From contig JAPVLO010000003.1 of assembly GCA_027257055.1 (NCBI GenBank), positions 10,543,501 to 10,607,500 on the forward strand: DNA of 64,000 bases, written 5' to 3'. Shown piece after piece: positions 22,990-34,974 of the stretch. The position numbers and the translations under genes are program-made. Under the pieces are notes generated by a model, which saw nothing but the letters and a program-made list of their open reading frames with translations, made no database searches and had not been told where the DNA came from. This stretch comes from Cephalopachus bancanus. Taxonomy: Eukaryota > Chordata > Mammalia > Primates > Tarsiidae. Every line of letters starts with the position of its first letter. The first letter of the stretch is position 1.

Positions 22990-24430
22990 ATCTGAGGTAA
23001 GCACGTCCTTTGATTCTGTGGAGTAATGATGAACGGAGTCAATTTTCTCAATAAAGTTCTCATGCGAGCAGGAGAAAGAGAAAACTAATAAAATGAAAAA
23101 ATGAAAGATGGCAAATATCCTGTAACAGATTATTCCACTAATGCAAAACACCACGAAAAAAACCTCTCTGATGGTTTTGAAGAGTCAAAGGATTAAAGAA
23201 TTCAAAAAGATGGTATGAAATCAAACTTAACCACACTGGAAGTTTATGTTTCCATGACTTATTAGTTCAGGTGTGTTTCCCCTCAGTAAGTTCTTCACTA
23301 CCTACATACCTTTTTATTTTTATAGGGTTGCTATTTTGTATCTTGTTCTTAAAAGATCCAAAGCTATTTCTCTCAATGCACCAACTCCAGGAAAAGACCA
23401 TCTTTGAACTCCTGGTAATATCACTGGATATCTGTTAGTGTGCTAGTTGAATTTTTGTGCAGCTTTGAATTCTCTTCCCAGTGGAGCCAGGTTTTATGGC
23501 TCTTGCAGATTCACTTAATCTTTTGCAACACATGAATGATTCCTTCATTCTAAAGGCCACATGGTTGATTTGGTAATTTCTATAGATCTGTCTCTCACTG
23601 GTTTGCTTTTGTCTGCTCATTCCTTTTCTGTTACTTAATTATTTCATGAGATTTTGCTTTACCTTATTTATCATCTCCAGTTCAGGTCATCCCTTATTCT
23701 TCTCCTCAACTTTAGAGCTTTACAGCCTACGCTCCAAGAGCCTGGGGTTTGGTGTCTACATAGGGTGCATCATTCCCCCTCTTAATTGAAGCAGAGACAA
23801 GGAATTATGTAATTCCACACTCCATTGGTCATTTGCAGGGTTGGCTTTCTGATGGAGTTTGTCTCTGAAGACTTCATTCCATGAGAAATGTGGTACCCTG
23901 AAAGTTAGAGAGCAGATTTGCCAGTCACTGGCTGGAGTGAGAACTTGTCTGATATTAGTTTTTTGTGTTCCTTATTTTGGTTGGAAAAGTATATTGCTTA
24001 GAATTCTGTGCAAGAAGACTTTTGTCTGTGTTTTCAAATTACATGAACTCTATATTTTAATACAAGCATACTAAGGGCTCTTACAACATTTTAATGTGAT
24101 TTTATCATAAAGGCTATGAGCTTTTAATCATATTTAAAATTTAATATTTTATTTTAACTGTGTTAACTATCTTTTTTGTTAAAATAATCTGTAGTTTTTA
24201 AAGTCTAATTTTGATTCAAATTTGAATATAATCAATTAAGTTAATTTTGATACATTTTGCAAACCCAGAAAAAAATCATTTAGTCATCATTGAGTACCTA
24301 CTATCTTCAAAATATTCACTAATTCAGTTTTGGAAACTTGAACCACAATACTAAAATTAAGGAGATAAGAATAAACAGCATGAGAAGTTCTGGAAATCCC
24401 AGTTTCCACATATTTTCAGTCTTTCCATCT
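22990..24430. other. No recognised feature
   Basis: AT-rich sequence. Only a short L2-like trace near 24285-24310 ('cattgagtacctactatc') is visible. Confidence 0.4.
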
Positions 24431-24439
24431 CCCAATTTA

Positions 24440-24920
24440 ACTTTTGTATTGTTAATATAATGATCTTTCTAAAATATAGTCTAAATTGGGTAGCTTCCCT
24501 GAACAAAAGCCTTCAATGACTTTACATCATTTTAGAAATTAAATCTCAATTCCAAGAATGGACAGGGCAAATTTTCCACAGTGTGATTTTAACTTTCCTT
24601 ATCCTCACATTTTTTTTCTGTTTTCTTTCTGTCTCCCTCCCTCTTTTTTTTCTTTCCTCTTTCTCACCCCGCCCCCATCCCTTCCTTCTTTCCTTCCAAA
24701 ACATTCACTAAGTAGTGAGGCACAAAGAGGACTAAGTCTTCTCTCAAGGACCTCTAGTTTATGCCCTTCTGCAGAGCCCCACAACCCACTCCACATGCTC
24801 TGGATCCATTGCTTCTGCTCTATGTGTTCCCATCACCCGCCGCACCCGACCCACCTTTACCTCAAATGCTGTCTTCACCACCATCTCTCCCCGTTAATAC
24901 TCTCTTCATCCAAACTCGCT
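24440..24920 (+). mobile_element. L2 LINE fragment with internal CT-rich expansion
   Basis: 'aatgatctttctaaaatatag...ggtagcttccctgaacaaaagccttcaatgacttt' follows the sense L2 C-terminal coding order ('cagtgatctttt...cactcccctgctcaaaaccctccaatggc'). After the CT tract, 'cacctttacctcaaatgctgtcttcacc' may continue the 3' region. Confidence 0.5.
24609..24697. repeat. Polypyrimidine (CT-rich) tract
   Basis: Nearly pure C/T over about 90 bp on the plus strand. Confidence 0.9.
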
Positions 24921-25084
24921 GCGTTCACGGACGCTCTACAACCTAGCGTTCCCACCTTCTCTGTTGTTCCTACTTATCCTTCATTAATTTTTTCCCTGAT
25001 TATGAAAATAATACATATTCATTCTACAGAGAATGGAGATACGTATAAAAAGAAAATATAATACATGGTCTAATGTGACAAGGT

Positions 25085-25265
25085 ACTTAGTGAGAATCTG
25101 GATGTTCAGGTTTTAGCTCCATACCGGCCACTTACTTGCTAAGGGACATTGGGCTTGGCATTTATCCATTTTAGGTCTCATATTTTCCTCTAAAAGGTGG
25201 GAATTGAGATTCCTGATCTGTAAGTAAGTACCACTGTGGTTGTAGAATTTAATGTTTAATTTACA
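25085..25265 (+). mobile_element. MIR SINE
   Basis: 'aggttttagctccataccggccacttacttgctaagggacattgggc...ctctaaaaggtgggaattgag' follows the sense MIR core. Confidence 0.6.
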
Positions 25266-25289
25266 TGTCTATAAATGTGTATTGCGAGG

Positions 25290-26010
25290 CTTGGTCCCAC
25301 CACTGGAAAGTGACCAACTAGAGTGTGTCCCTGAAGTGGATCTTCCAGCCCGTGGGTATGTGTTGAAAATCCCGTAATTTTATTCCCAATAGACTCAACT
25401 TGTAATAATTTTCAGCCATTATGTCAAATTTGTTATCTAGCTTATCTAATAGTAAAACATCCTGAGCTTTAATTTCACTATTATGTTTGGGTTTATTATC
25501 CTATGACTCTTTGTAGTCTTTTGCTTTCCTTTTCTTTTCCTTCCAACTTAAAATGATAGCACCAAGCAAAACATTAAAATTCTATCCACTCGAACAACAC
25601 TGTAAACATTATTTAAATTGATTTTGTTCAAATTCATTGCAATGCATGAGTCTATATTTAATGCTATCCTCTCTTCTGAAATTTGAAAAGATTTCTGTGC
25701 CTAGAATTGAAAAAAAAAGTAAGAGAGTAGCAACTTTATCATAAGATTCACGCCAGCAGTATTGGGAAACTGGATAAGAGTGTAGATTTATAAATCCCTA
25801 TAGTTCCTTAGAATTTCTACACTTTTTTTAAAGAGGTTATTTTTCTCTAAAATATCCACTCTTTCCTAAACATGATATCCACAAAACTCTTCATTTATAT
25901 TTACTACATAATTAACCTTCAACATAGTCCCTGAATTTTATATAAGCAACCAATGGGAATTTTGTTTCCTGGGCTTCTGGGTATGGGAGACAGGGTTGGA
26001 TGGAATCAGA
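25290..26010. other. No recognised feature
   Basis: AT-rich unique-looking sequence. Confidence 0.45.
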
Positions 26011-26014
26011 AAAC

Positions 26015-26180
26015 TAGTCCTAGGACTCACATTTATAGTCTGGGTGAAGATAGGCAAATGGCAACTTCCCTGTGACTCAGTTTCTATCTCTTTAAATTGA
26101 ACGGTTTTTCTTACCAATTCGTGAAGATTAAATAAGATAACATGAGCAAGCCTTTTAACTACAAAGCGCCATAGGAGGTG
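26015..26180 (+). mobile_element. MIR SINE
   Basis: 'gtgactcagtttctatctctttaaattgaacg...gaagattaaataagataacatgagcaagcc' is the sense MIR 3' half. Confidence 0.6.
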
Positions 26181-26229
26181 GCAGGGGTAATTATCCTTTA
26201 AACCTGTTGCCAGGGTTTTTGAAAAAACC

Positions 26230-26780
26230 TGCCCCATGTACCATCTCATGCAAAATTTCTGTGAAATTTTAGAAATAGTGCTCTTAAGATTATAAACATA
26301 TAACACCCCCATATCATGAGGGCCTTCCTTAACATGCCAGTATCATATCCTGTTATTGCAGAGTGCTGAAAAGAAACCATGTTGGTTACTGTCAAAACAT
26401 AAGAGAGTGCACAACAAGATACCACAGGAAATAAACTTGATAAATTTTGAAAAATAAGCTATCTTCTTATTTGCTCTCTTATAGTATAAAAATACATTAT
26501 GCATATTTCCTCACCCTAACCAACATGGAGATAAACCAACCAAAGGGAGAAATCCTGAGTGTTGTCTCCCAACATGGCCTTTATTATTTTCCATTTTGCC
26601 ACGTGTTCCCTTACAACCATTTTAAACCAGAAGCTTCTGAAGCAAAACAACTGTTTTCTGCTAATGCAGCAGGTTCTCAGCATAAGATTTGTGTTTGGAA
26701 ATAGCAGTTTACTTAGGTCAAATAGGTTGATACATTTGAATTGCTGAATTTTTATTAAGTTTTAAAATATATGTATAATA
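26230..26780. other. No recognised feature
   Basis: Unique-looking sequence without coding or repeat signatures. Confidence 0.45.
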
Positions 26781-26789
26781 GCTCACATA

Positions 26790-26960
26790 AATGCTTTTCC
26801 TTAGGTGTTATTTTATTCGTTTTTATAGAATGGAATTTCAAAACCAAGGTCCAAAGAAAGGTCAAGTACTTTACCTAAGGTCATGTAACTGTTGGAGAAT
26901 TGAGTTGTGAATTTCCCTCAAGCCCCACGTACTAAACTTTGCCATTATGCTGTTCCATTA
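26790..26960 (-). mobile_element. MIR SINE fragment
   Basis: 'aaggtcaagtactttacctaaggtcatgtaactgttggagaattgag' is the inverse MIR core. Confidence 0.65.
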
Positions 26961-26969
26961 TGTTCATTC

Positions 26970-28210
26970 TTTGTCACCTCCCAGTAGTAGCAACTTTTCT
27001 GTCATTGATGTTTTTGCAATTCTTCCTGGACCATGTTGCTTCTCATTTTTGAGGATACAATTCTTCTGGTAATTTGGCAGAATCAGCAGATGTCATGCCA
27101 CCTGGTCATGGATGGTGCTCTTTTCACAGAAGTAACAGGAGGAAACAATATTAAAACAAGGAACAGTGGCCGTTTATTTAAACTCTCCCACTGAGGCCAT
27201 TTTCACCAACCATGTTTCTAAGCTTCCAGATTAATTCCTCACACAAGGAACTTGTCTTTGGGAATGATACTTTCCTTCATGAGGTTTCATGGGAAACAAT
27301 CAGACAATCCAAATCTCATTATCTGACAGGTTCAGACTTCCTAATAGAAAGAAAACAAAGACAATTTATGTGGCAGGAAAACATGAATCAGTTTGTTCTC
27401 TGACTGAAAGTTGTGAGAACATCAAACTATAAATCCCAGGTAGACCTGTTTCTTCCCAGTTTAGAAGCTGCCCACTGAGTCACTCTGTAGTGAAAGCCGA
27501 TACTTTATGGAGGGCAATTGTTACAGGCCATTTCCACTAGAGACAGAAGATATTTTTCTTGCCACTCTTATTCTGCAATGTGGTCCTGAAGTGATGAGGA
27601 CAGAAGACTCACATAATTTTCTGGACTCTCTTCTGACTCCATCATGGATGTAAGCTTGCCCCGGTTTCTTAGATTTTCTACCTTTCCAGGCAATCAAATA
27701 GGTATTATTTTATGGGGATCAGCAACATGTCCACATGGTGAGTAAATTCTAGAACAGACCAAATATATGAAATTCTGTGAGAGGAACTATATCTGAATGT
27801 CAAAAAGATTAAATGAATGTATTTATTCATTTAATTATTATACGTATTAATCTCCAGACATGGAGTAGACACTGTGCTGTGTACTTTTACCTAGGGTCTT
27901 TCATTTAATTGGCACACTCACTTTCTTATGAGGTTAGTAAAATAAAAACTAACCTAAATCTGGCTTAACTCAAACTATAACTGGACTGTTTTTTGCTGTA
28001 TGTAATTTAGCTTCCTCATCAGTCTGAACCAATTCCTGTGTGAGCCAGTTTTAAAGACAACAGATCCTTGTGGAGTGTTTTTCACTGGCAGGTCCACTAA
28101 TCTCTCCTGGCTTTACACTGGTGACCAGCCAAAGGATTGGAGGGTTATCGGCTCATTTCTTTTTCATATAGGAATCTTCTATGTATTTGAAAAACAGCTA
28201 GCCATCTGAC
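26970..28210. other. Mostly unannotated
   Basis: A possible MIR remnant lies at about 27850-27950 ('agacactgtgctgtgtactttt'). Otherwise no recognised feature. Confidence 0.4.
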
Positions 28211-28214
28211 ACAA

Positions 28215-28435
28215 CATGGTGGGCTTGAGAAAAAAAGAGCAGAACATTTGGATCAGAAAGACCAGGATTTAGATCCCAACTTTATCTCATCACAGATGTG
28301 TTGGATTAGGTAAATTACTTTCCTCCTCTGGGGCTCAGTTTATTTTTCTGTAACATGAGAATGACAAAACCTATCTCATAGGGTTGCTGCAAAGGGTTAA
28401 ATCAGGTAATTGTTGCAAAGTGCTTAGCCTGTAAT
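28215..28435 (+). mobile_element. MIR SINE, well preserved
   Basis: 'gaccaggatttagatcccaac', 'ttggattaggtaaattactttcctcctctggggctcagttt', 'catagggttgctgcaaagggttaaatcagg', 'gtgcttagcctg': full MIR order in sense. Confidence 0.85.
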
Positions 28436-28459
28436 TCCCACACACAAACACACAGACAC

Positions 28460-28735
28460 AGTCATGTGACATTTGGGTCAATGATGAACTGCATATGGTG
28501 GTCCTATAAGATTATAATGGAGCATATATAGACTCTTGACATATGGCACTTCATATTGGCATTGCAGATCAAATAGGGGAAACGATCAATATTCACTGAT
28601 GATGTTGGGACATTTGGTTTTTCATGCAATCTAGATTTGTGTAAGTACACTCTATGATTTTCACACAATGTTGAAATTGCCTAATGATCCATATTCAAGA
28701 ACATATCCCTATTGTTAAATGGCATGTTACTGTAT
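28460..28735 (-). mobile_element. Medium-reiterated interspersed repeat, family not named
   Basis: 'tggtcctataagattataatgg' near 28500 and 'gtgtaagtacactctatgattttcacacaatg' near 28640 are blocks I recognise from a common primate interspersed repeat in inverse orientation. I cannot assign its class. Confidence 0.45.
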
Positions 28736-28739
28736 GTAT

Positions 28740-29590
28740 AAAACGTCTGATCCATCTTGTAAACTCAGCTTAGGAGCTGAAGCTGGGTTTTCATTAAGTT
28801 TCTATGAAGGTAGACAATATTAGAATTTAAGTAGAAGATGAATAATGGACCAAGACTGGAGATATTGGGTGGTCAGCAAGAGGGTGGGGGCAAGAGTTGT
28901 GAGGGAGAGAGCTGTGAGACACGGCCCATCAACCAAACTTGTAATATCAGAGAGCAAAGAAGTGGGAAACGGTGACTGGTCAAGATGCTTCCAGGCATTA
29001 TGACCTCTAAATAAAGGCCTTGAGGAGGGGAAAACACTAACTACAACTGAACACAACAGCTTTTCCAAGATGGCCTCATTAAATGTTTAATTGGGTGAGA
29101 ATATTTTGTGGGTTCCCACATGCTGCCAGAAACCTTATGTAGTGTTTTATTCTTTTTCTAAGTATCTTTCTCACTAGGCAGAGATACAGGCTCCAGACAT
29201 GCTGGAAAATCCAACTGCCTGTTGTGCTAAAGTTGAGCACAAACTGATTACTGAGGTTAAAGTGGTATCTTGCTTTGATATGTCTCTTTTGGGACAATCT
29301 CTCCTGCCCTCCCTGGGCAGGTGTTGGGAACAGTGAGTGAAATCACTTACTGGAAAGATAAGTGAAGGAGGCTTCAGGTGATCAACAAGCTCTGTGAAGT
29401 TGGGGGTCACTGAAAGGTCAGGTCAAAGGGCAGCATTCCAGAGAGCTATTGTGGGGTGAACTGGGTTGTTCTTATTTCACCTGAGAGGTAATTGTTCCTC
29501 AAAATGCATTGCCTGCAATATTTCAGGTTGTCTTGATTATATACGAACTCACATATATTGCACTCTCTCCAGTGAGCAGTTCTGGCCTAG
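28740..29590. other. No recognised feature
   Basis: Unique-looking sequence. Frames at 28820-29068 (-), 29079-29297 (-) and 29174-29410 (-) overlap and lack family features. Confidence 0.4.
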
Positions 29591-29599
29591 TAAAGTACT

Positions 29600-29670
29600 G
29601 TGGGGAGTGTAGAGAAAGCACAAGATGTGATTTCTGCTCTCAAGGAGCTTATTTCACTAAAAACAGAGAA
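29600..29670 (-). mobile_element. L2 3'-end fragment
   Basis: 'gatttctgctctcaaggagcttatttcact' is an inverse L2 3' UTR block. Confidence 0.45.
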
Positions 29671-29879
29671 CCAAAATCTAAGATGTAATACAAGATATAT
29701 TCATATGCTCTCAATCCTGAATATAAGTGGAATAGGAGACCACATCCTTATGTTCTGGCAGATGCTGATCAATGATAAAATATTTATCAAACCATCTCAA
29801 AATGAAGACAATGTTTTAATGTGAATATATATGTATATAACGTAATTATTGTACTATCTTTTATTTTCAGTTTATATAT

Positions 29880-30463
29880 ATCTATGAGGGGGGACCCATG
29901 ACCTCCAATGGAATTTATTTATAAAAAATTGTGTGTTTATTCTTACGTGTTTAAAATTCAGGCACCTTCAAAGTATCCTTTGTTTGATGCAATACACCTA
30001 TCAAGATGCTTTTCCCACTGCTCAAAACAGTTTTTGAACTTGTCATTTTGATGCCTTTGGTGCTTCTGCTGTTTTTTGTTTCACCCCTTCCACATCGGCA
30101 AAACATTTCCCTTTGAGGACTTTTTCATCCAGGGAAACAAACAAACAAAAGACATGCAGGGCAAGATGAGGTAAATAGGAAGGGTGGGACACAGGACCAT
30201 GCCGTTTTTGTCAAAAACTGATGAGCACTCGGTGTGCTGTGGGACAGGTGTGCTCGTAAACCACCCATCCTGAAATGGGCAAACATGTTAAAAGAATCTC
30301 CAAAAAAATTCACTGAAGACAAACGCAGCCTCTCACAACAACTCTAACTGGTACACTGATGCCAATGGGTTCCTAGAACTATTACCTAGCAGGAGAAGCC
30401 TGTACTACAAGGAGCCTGCTTGCCAAAAAATAATTATAGTTTTTTGAGGTCTTCCCTCATGTA
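29880..30463 (-). mobile_element. Mariner transposon copy, internally deleted, minus strand
   Basis: The ends are inverted: 'tatgaggggggacccat' at left and 'aggtcttccctcatgta' at right, each next to TA-rich sequence. In reverse complement the element carries the C-terminal mariner transposase region: '...caccgagtgctcatcagttttt', then sequence encoding a decayed 'FEQW'-like end around 30020-30110 ('gttttgagcagtggg'). The frame at 30125-30322 (-) is one remnant. At 584 bp it is less than half the length of an autonomous element. It shares the same internal structure as 49899-50452. Confidence 0.8.
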
Positions 30464-30595
30464 TTTATTAAATGTTTATGTATATCTAACTATCTTTCCT
30501 TCTGATAGCTTTTTCTTTATTTTGACCCTATTTTTTTAAAGATTTTTTTTCCTATATTTTGTGAAATAATCATGAAACTATAAAGTAGTTGTCTA

Positions 30596-30686
30596 TCTTC
30601 TCTTACCTTTTCTCCTCCTCCTCCTTCTTCTTTCTTTTTCCTTCTTCTTTCTTCTTCCTCATACTCTTCCTCTTCTTCTTTCTTCA
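30596..30686. repeat. CT-rich polypyrimidine tract
   Basis: (CTT/CCT)n-like, about 90 bp. Confidence 0.9.
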
Positions 30687-30739
30687 ATGCCATTGGTCAC
30701 TGAAGACTGTTTAAAGTGGAAAGTTGAGTGGGTCAGGAG

Positions 30740-30950
30740 CAGTGAGAGAAGACATTTTGGAAGAAGGAGGAGCTTATGGAGTATGTGTCAGGAACAAGTA
30801 GATAATACGTTGAGATGGTTAGGTAGAGTCCAGGTTAGAAAGTTAGATTTCTTATCATAGGGAATAAGAAGTTATTGGATGTTTTGAACTATGGTCTTGT
30901 ATGAAAACTGTATTTAGGAAGTTCTGATTGTCATTATGATGTAAGATGCA
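30740..30950 (-). mobile_element. L2 fragment, C-terminal coding region
   Basis: Inverse L2 with decayed '...gaagttattggatgttttgaac' corresponding to the consensus 'gggaagccattggagggttttaag'. Confidence 0.4.
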
Positions 30951-30971
30951 TTAGCAGAAGGTGATATTAGG

Positions 30972-31182
30972 GCATTTTATTTTTTATTTTAAAGATGTGG
31001 GGTATCATTCAGGATTAGGTATACAAGTAGTCATTGTACAGGTAAAGTTTGGGCCTCCCTTTGGTCCCTACTTTGCCTGGTTTGCGACAGGTACCCTTAT
31101 TGATGTGTGTTACCCCACACCCCCACTCCACCCCAGCAGTATCCCGCTACTGCCAATCCCTTTCTTATAGTATTATGATAAA
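30972..31182 (-). mobile_element. 5'-truncated lineage-specific L1, 3' UTR only
   Basis: In reverse complement it matches the 3' UTR of the L1 at 10260-10470. Shared inverse blocks include 'gtacaggtaaagtttgg', 'aggtacccttattgatg', 'cactactgccaat' (here 'cgctactgccaat') and 'ttatagtattatgat'. It is truncated about 200 bp from the 3' end. Confidence 0.85.
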
Positions 31183-31389
31183 AAAGCACCAGCAGAAATT
31201 CCACTCACATCTGCTGAAAACCAGGTGGTATTTGCGAAGGTTTCAAATGGAAGTTTCAACTAAGAGTAAAAAAATCAAAAAGTTTAATACTAGAGATAAT
31301 TTCATAGACTTTCATTGCTTGCAAAGTGAGAAGGTGAGAGTTGAGATCTTTATCCTGCCATGTACTGCTCCACATTGGGCAATGTAGCT

Positions 31390-31610
31390 GAGTAGTAGGA
31401 GGGCAGCCTCTGACCTTAGTGTTAATCATGGCTTCATCGCTTAGCAATTGTGCAACCTTGAGAAATTTAAGCCTCATGTTTTGCTCATATGAAATATATG
31501 AAACACAATACTACATCATCATTTCATTTTGAGGATTGAAAGAGATAAAGCAAATGATGTGCTCAGTGGAGCATATGGTCAAAGCAGTTACCCAATAAGC
31601 AAAGTTATTG
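31390..31610 (+). mobile_element. MIR SINE (first of a head-to-tail pair)
   Basis: 'cttagcaattgtgcaaccttgagaaatttaagcctcatg', then 'cattttgaggattgaaagagataaagcaaatgatgtgctca': sense MIR order. Confidence 0.7.
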
Positions 31611-31614
31611 TTTT

Positions 31615-31780
31615 TATCTGTGTATTCTTGGGCAAGGCATTTAACCTGAGTCCTAGTACACTCAAATGTAAAAGGAGGTGAATAAAACTACCTTGAACAG
31701 TTACTATGAGAACGAAAAGAAGAGATGGATGTGAAAGCACTTTAAAAAACTGTAATTTGTTATATAGAAGCCAACTTTTA
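31615..31780 (+). mobile_element. MIR SINE (second of the pair)
   Basis: 'tcttgggcaaggcatttaacctgagtcc', 'caaatgtaaaaggaggtg' and 'tgaaagcactttaaaaaactg' repeat the MIR core directly after the previous copy. Confidence 0.65.
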
Positions 31781-32109
31781 TGGTTATTGGTTTTCATAAC
31801 TGGTGTCATATATGAATCATATGTCTAGAACCTGAGCTAAAATAGATGCCTTTGCATTTAAAAAGCTTGTTGGATTTACAAGGGATGGGTAATCCACACA
31901 ATATTCTTAGTTGAAGTTGGCAGTAAGTGCTGAGTTTGCCTAGAGAAGGTGACAGAAGTTCATGCTAGAGTGACCCCAGACCATATTATGGAAGACTTTC
32001 AGGGTAGCCAGGTATCCAGACACCCAGATTGTTCTAGTGCAAACCTGAAGAGGCTGTTCTGAGCTTATTGCAGGGACCCACTAACCCTGTCTTCTGATGA
32101 ATAACTCAG

Positions 32110-32270
32110 GCTGCACTCAATCACTCAATCAGCAAACAATTCTAAAGAACTTGCTTTGTGCTGTGCCCAGTTCTAGGTCCTGTGGGTACAGGGATGAACT
32201 ATTCATAGTTGCTTCCTGGAAGAACGTATAGTCTTAAGGGCAATAAATTGAGAAACCAAGTGCCAAACTA
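32110..32270 (-). mobile_element. L2 3' end
   Basis: 'cactcaatcagcaaacaattc...ctttgtgctgtgcccagttctaggtcctgtgggtacagggatgaac' is the inverse L2 3' terminus. Confidence 0.65.
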
Positions 32271-32324
32271 TGGGCAAAACAGTCACGTGAGGTTTCCAGA
32301 TGATTCAGCCTCCTGTACTCAGCA

Positions 32325-32525
32325 CTGTGTGGTGTAGTGGAGACTGGTCAGAGGCTTGAGTTCAGTCAATTACTATCTGTACGATGTTGGTCAAGGGACT
32401 TAATCATGCTGGCCCTTCATTTCTGCATTTTGCATAGGGTAGGTATATATAGCTCCCACGACGATATCAAAAAAGAAAATCAGCACCTGGCCAAGAGTAA
32501 GCTTTTAATATATGACAGCTATTTT
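32325..32525 (+). mobile_element. MIR SINE
   Basis: 'tggtgtagtggagactggtcagaggcttgagttc', 'gatgttggtcaagggacttaatcatgctggcccttcattt': sense MIR. Confidence 0.65.
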
Positions 32526-32689
32526 TACTATAGAGGGAGGCTGTAACATGCACACATACAGGAGAAGACTGTTTCCAAGTGGCCATACATATCTTTAGTT
32601 GTCTACAGCTCAAGGAAAAACAGGATCAGGACAAGACTTTTGATTAGTAAAAATTAATTTCTGTTGTTATTTTCCATCAGATAAACTCT

Positions 32690-32880
32690 GGGATATATGC
32701 TTTCATTTGAATTATTTCTGTAATCACTAAAACAGCATAATAACAGATACATCCCATCTTCATTTTATAGACAAAAACAACCCTGAGACTCTAAGAACCT
32801 AAAATTTCCTGCTCAAAGAACACAGTTGATCAGAGATAGGCTAAGATTTGAGCCCACATGCTTCTTGTTTTACCATGTAG
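32690..32880 (-). mobile_element. MIR SINE
   Basis: 'cccatcttcattttatagacaaaaacaaccctgagactc' and 'gataggctaagatttgagccc' are the inverse MIR core and 5' part. Confidence 0.6.
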
Positions 32881-33189
32881 GAGAGGCCTTGTCCATAGAT
32901 ATCTCTTCTCATTCTCAGCAAAGTCTAGAAATTTGAACTTTGAGTTTGTCTGTCACTGCTACACTCATTCAACCTGGGTCATATACAAAATCATCAAATG
33001 CTTTATTATTTTGACCAAATGATATCTCCATAGATGTTTATGATGACTTTTGATTCTATACATAATGTTGTATATGCATCATCCATCTATGAATTAAGAC
33101 AAATTCCTTTTTGAATCTGCTTATGTTTCTATAACACTATGCCATCCCAACAATTATTATGGCAGACTTTGTAATCAATATGGAAGGGA

Positions 33190-34110
33190 GTGAGGATAGA
33201 AATTAATATTTGTTGAACACCTACCATTTGCCATGTACATTACATATTCCATGTATACTGTAATTCCATTCAGTCCTCAGAAAAAATAATCATTTACTAA
33301 ATGGTTATTTGGTTCCTCCCCCATTTCCAGTGTTCTGGGTATTGAGGGCACAGAATCAAACAAACAGAAAGAATGCATTACTTTGTGGAAGTTAACATTC
33401 TTTTGGGAGACATAATAATAATATGTGTGCCAGATGAAAGGAGGTGCTATGGAGAAAACCAAAATGTAGGAAGGAGTGGAGATTGTTGATGGGGTAGTGA
33501 GGAGTTGTTATCTACATCCAGTAGGAAGAATCTCCTTTAGGCAGGAACTTTGAATAAAGGAAGTGAGGGAAGGAGCCAGGTTGACATCTGGGGAAGAGTG
33601 TCTCATGAAGAAATAGCAAGTGCAAAGGTCCTGAGGTAGGCAAATAGCTGGTAATTTTGAAGAACAACAAGGAGACAGAGTGGCAAGGGTGGAATAAATA
33701 AGAGACCGGTAGGAGATGAGATCAGAGAGATTATAGGGGCCTGATAATATAGGGCTCAGTGGACCATTATAAAGATATTGGCTTTTATTCTGAATGAGAT
33801 GGAAGCCACTGGAGGATTTTAAGAAGAGTTATGTAATCTGACTTATGTTTGAAAAAGATCACTCTGTTCATTAAGGGAAGATAGCCTGTGTAGAGGCTTT
33901 TACAATAATCCAGGTGAGTTAAAGTAAGGAAAATTGTTGGGTTTGGGATATGTTTGAAAGGTAGAACTGACAGCATTTTTACATGGATAGGATAAGAAGT
34001 ATGAAAAGAGAGGAGCCAGGGATAACACCAAGGCTTTTGGAATTGGAAAGGAAGAATGGAAATGCCTATGATAGGGAGAGAAGACTGAAGAAGCTGCCAG
34101 TTAACATCTT
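33190..34110 (-). mobile_element. L2 LINE, 3' UTR and C-terminal coding region (copy A)
   Basis: Inverse L2. The 3' end is at left ('atttgttgaacacctaccatttgccatg'), then 'caagtgcaaaggtcctgaggtaggc', 'gagatgagatcagagagattataggggcctgat' and 'ggaagccactggaggattttaa'. The minus frame 33785-33976 still reads 'THLDYCKSLYTGYLP' and 'HKSDYITLLKILQWLP', the conserved C-terminal part of L2 ORF2. Confidence 0.85.
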
Positions 34111-34119
34111 GCTCATATC

Positions 34120-34970
34120 CTCACAGCTAAGCTTTACCCAACACAACGCTGTCTCTTTCACCAGAAAACATCCACAAAATGATTGACTCGCTTCATTCAA
34201 GTTCACAAGCAAGCATGGAGTGGTTGAAAGGCTCACTGAGGGCACTCATTAGAAAGCAAATTCTTGTTTTGAAATTAGAGTGTTCTAGTAAACCCAAGCC
34301 AAATTCTTGGTCAACTTGCTGATTATGGAAAATGGAGTTTTCCTGGCAACTTTTTCCTCTGTTTCCACTGCTTTTTCTTATCCAAGAGATAGACCTAGAT
34401 GCCAAATTCTTTCTTTTTATCCAAATTATATCTCCTTGGGTAACCTCCCTAATGTGTGTGAAACCACCACCGAAGTTATTCATAGTTGGTCTTTAGACTA
34501 AAGAACACCAACCAGAGGAAAAAAAATAACAAAAGCATGACTGGTTCATTGGATTCATAAAATAATAACTTTAGGGAAATTATAAGATATGATAACCCTG
34601 GCAGGTATGCACCTATCCTAGCCCATCTATGAGGAGGATATTTAGCTGGTTGACCACCTCTAGGCACCAGAGTAACCAAGGCAAGACTCATACCTCCCAG
34701 ACCAGATGTCTCTTGCCTCATGCTTCTAGCTCAGGGTTAGAAGCATGCAGATTAAAAGATAAAGATCTTCTAACTCAGAGTTTTACGGCAGACAAGGAAG
34801 GGATTAGTTAAATGTGCTTGAATCCTCACCCTGAAATAAAAGCTACATAAAGTTAATTCATAGTTGACTTGGACATACTTATATATAATACACCATAAAT
34901 AACATAGTGAGTTTTTTTCTCCAAAGGACAAATGAAAGTATTCTGCCAGAGTAGCTAGCATGAGTTTATT
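34120..34970. other. No recognised feature
   Basis: Unique-looking spacer between L2 copies. Confidence 0.45.
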
Positions 34971-34974
34971 CACG

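Noticed and set aside
24558..25061. 167-codon open frame, longest in the window
   Set aside because: It is driven by a CT-rich tract (Phe/Ser/Pro/Leu-rich) inside L2-like sequence, with no domain and no splice context.
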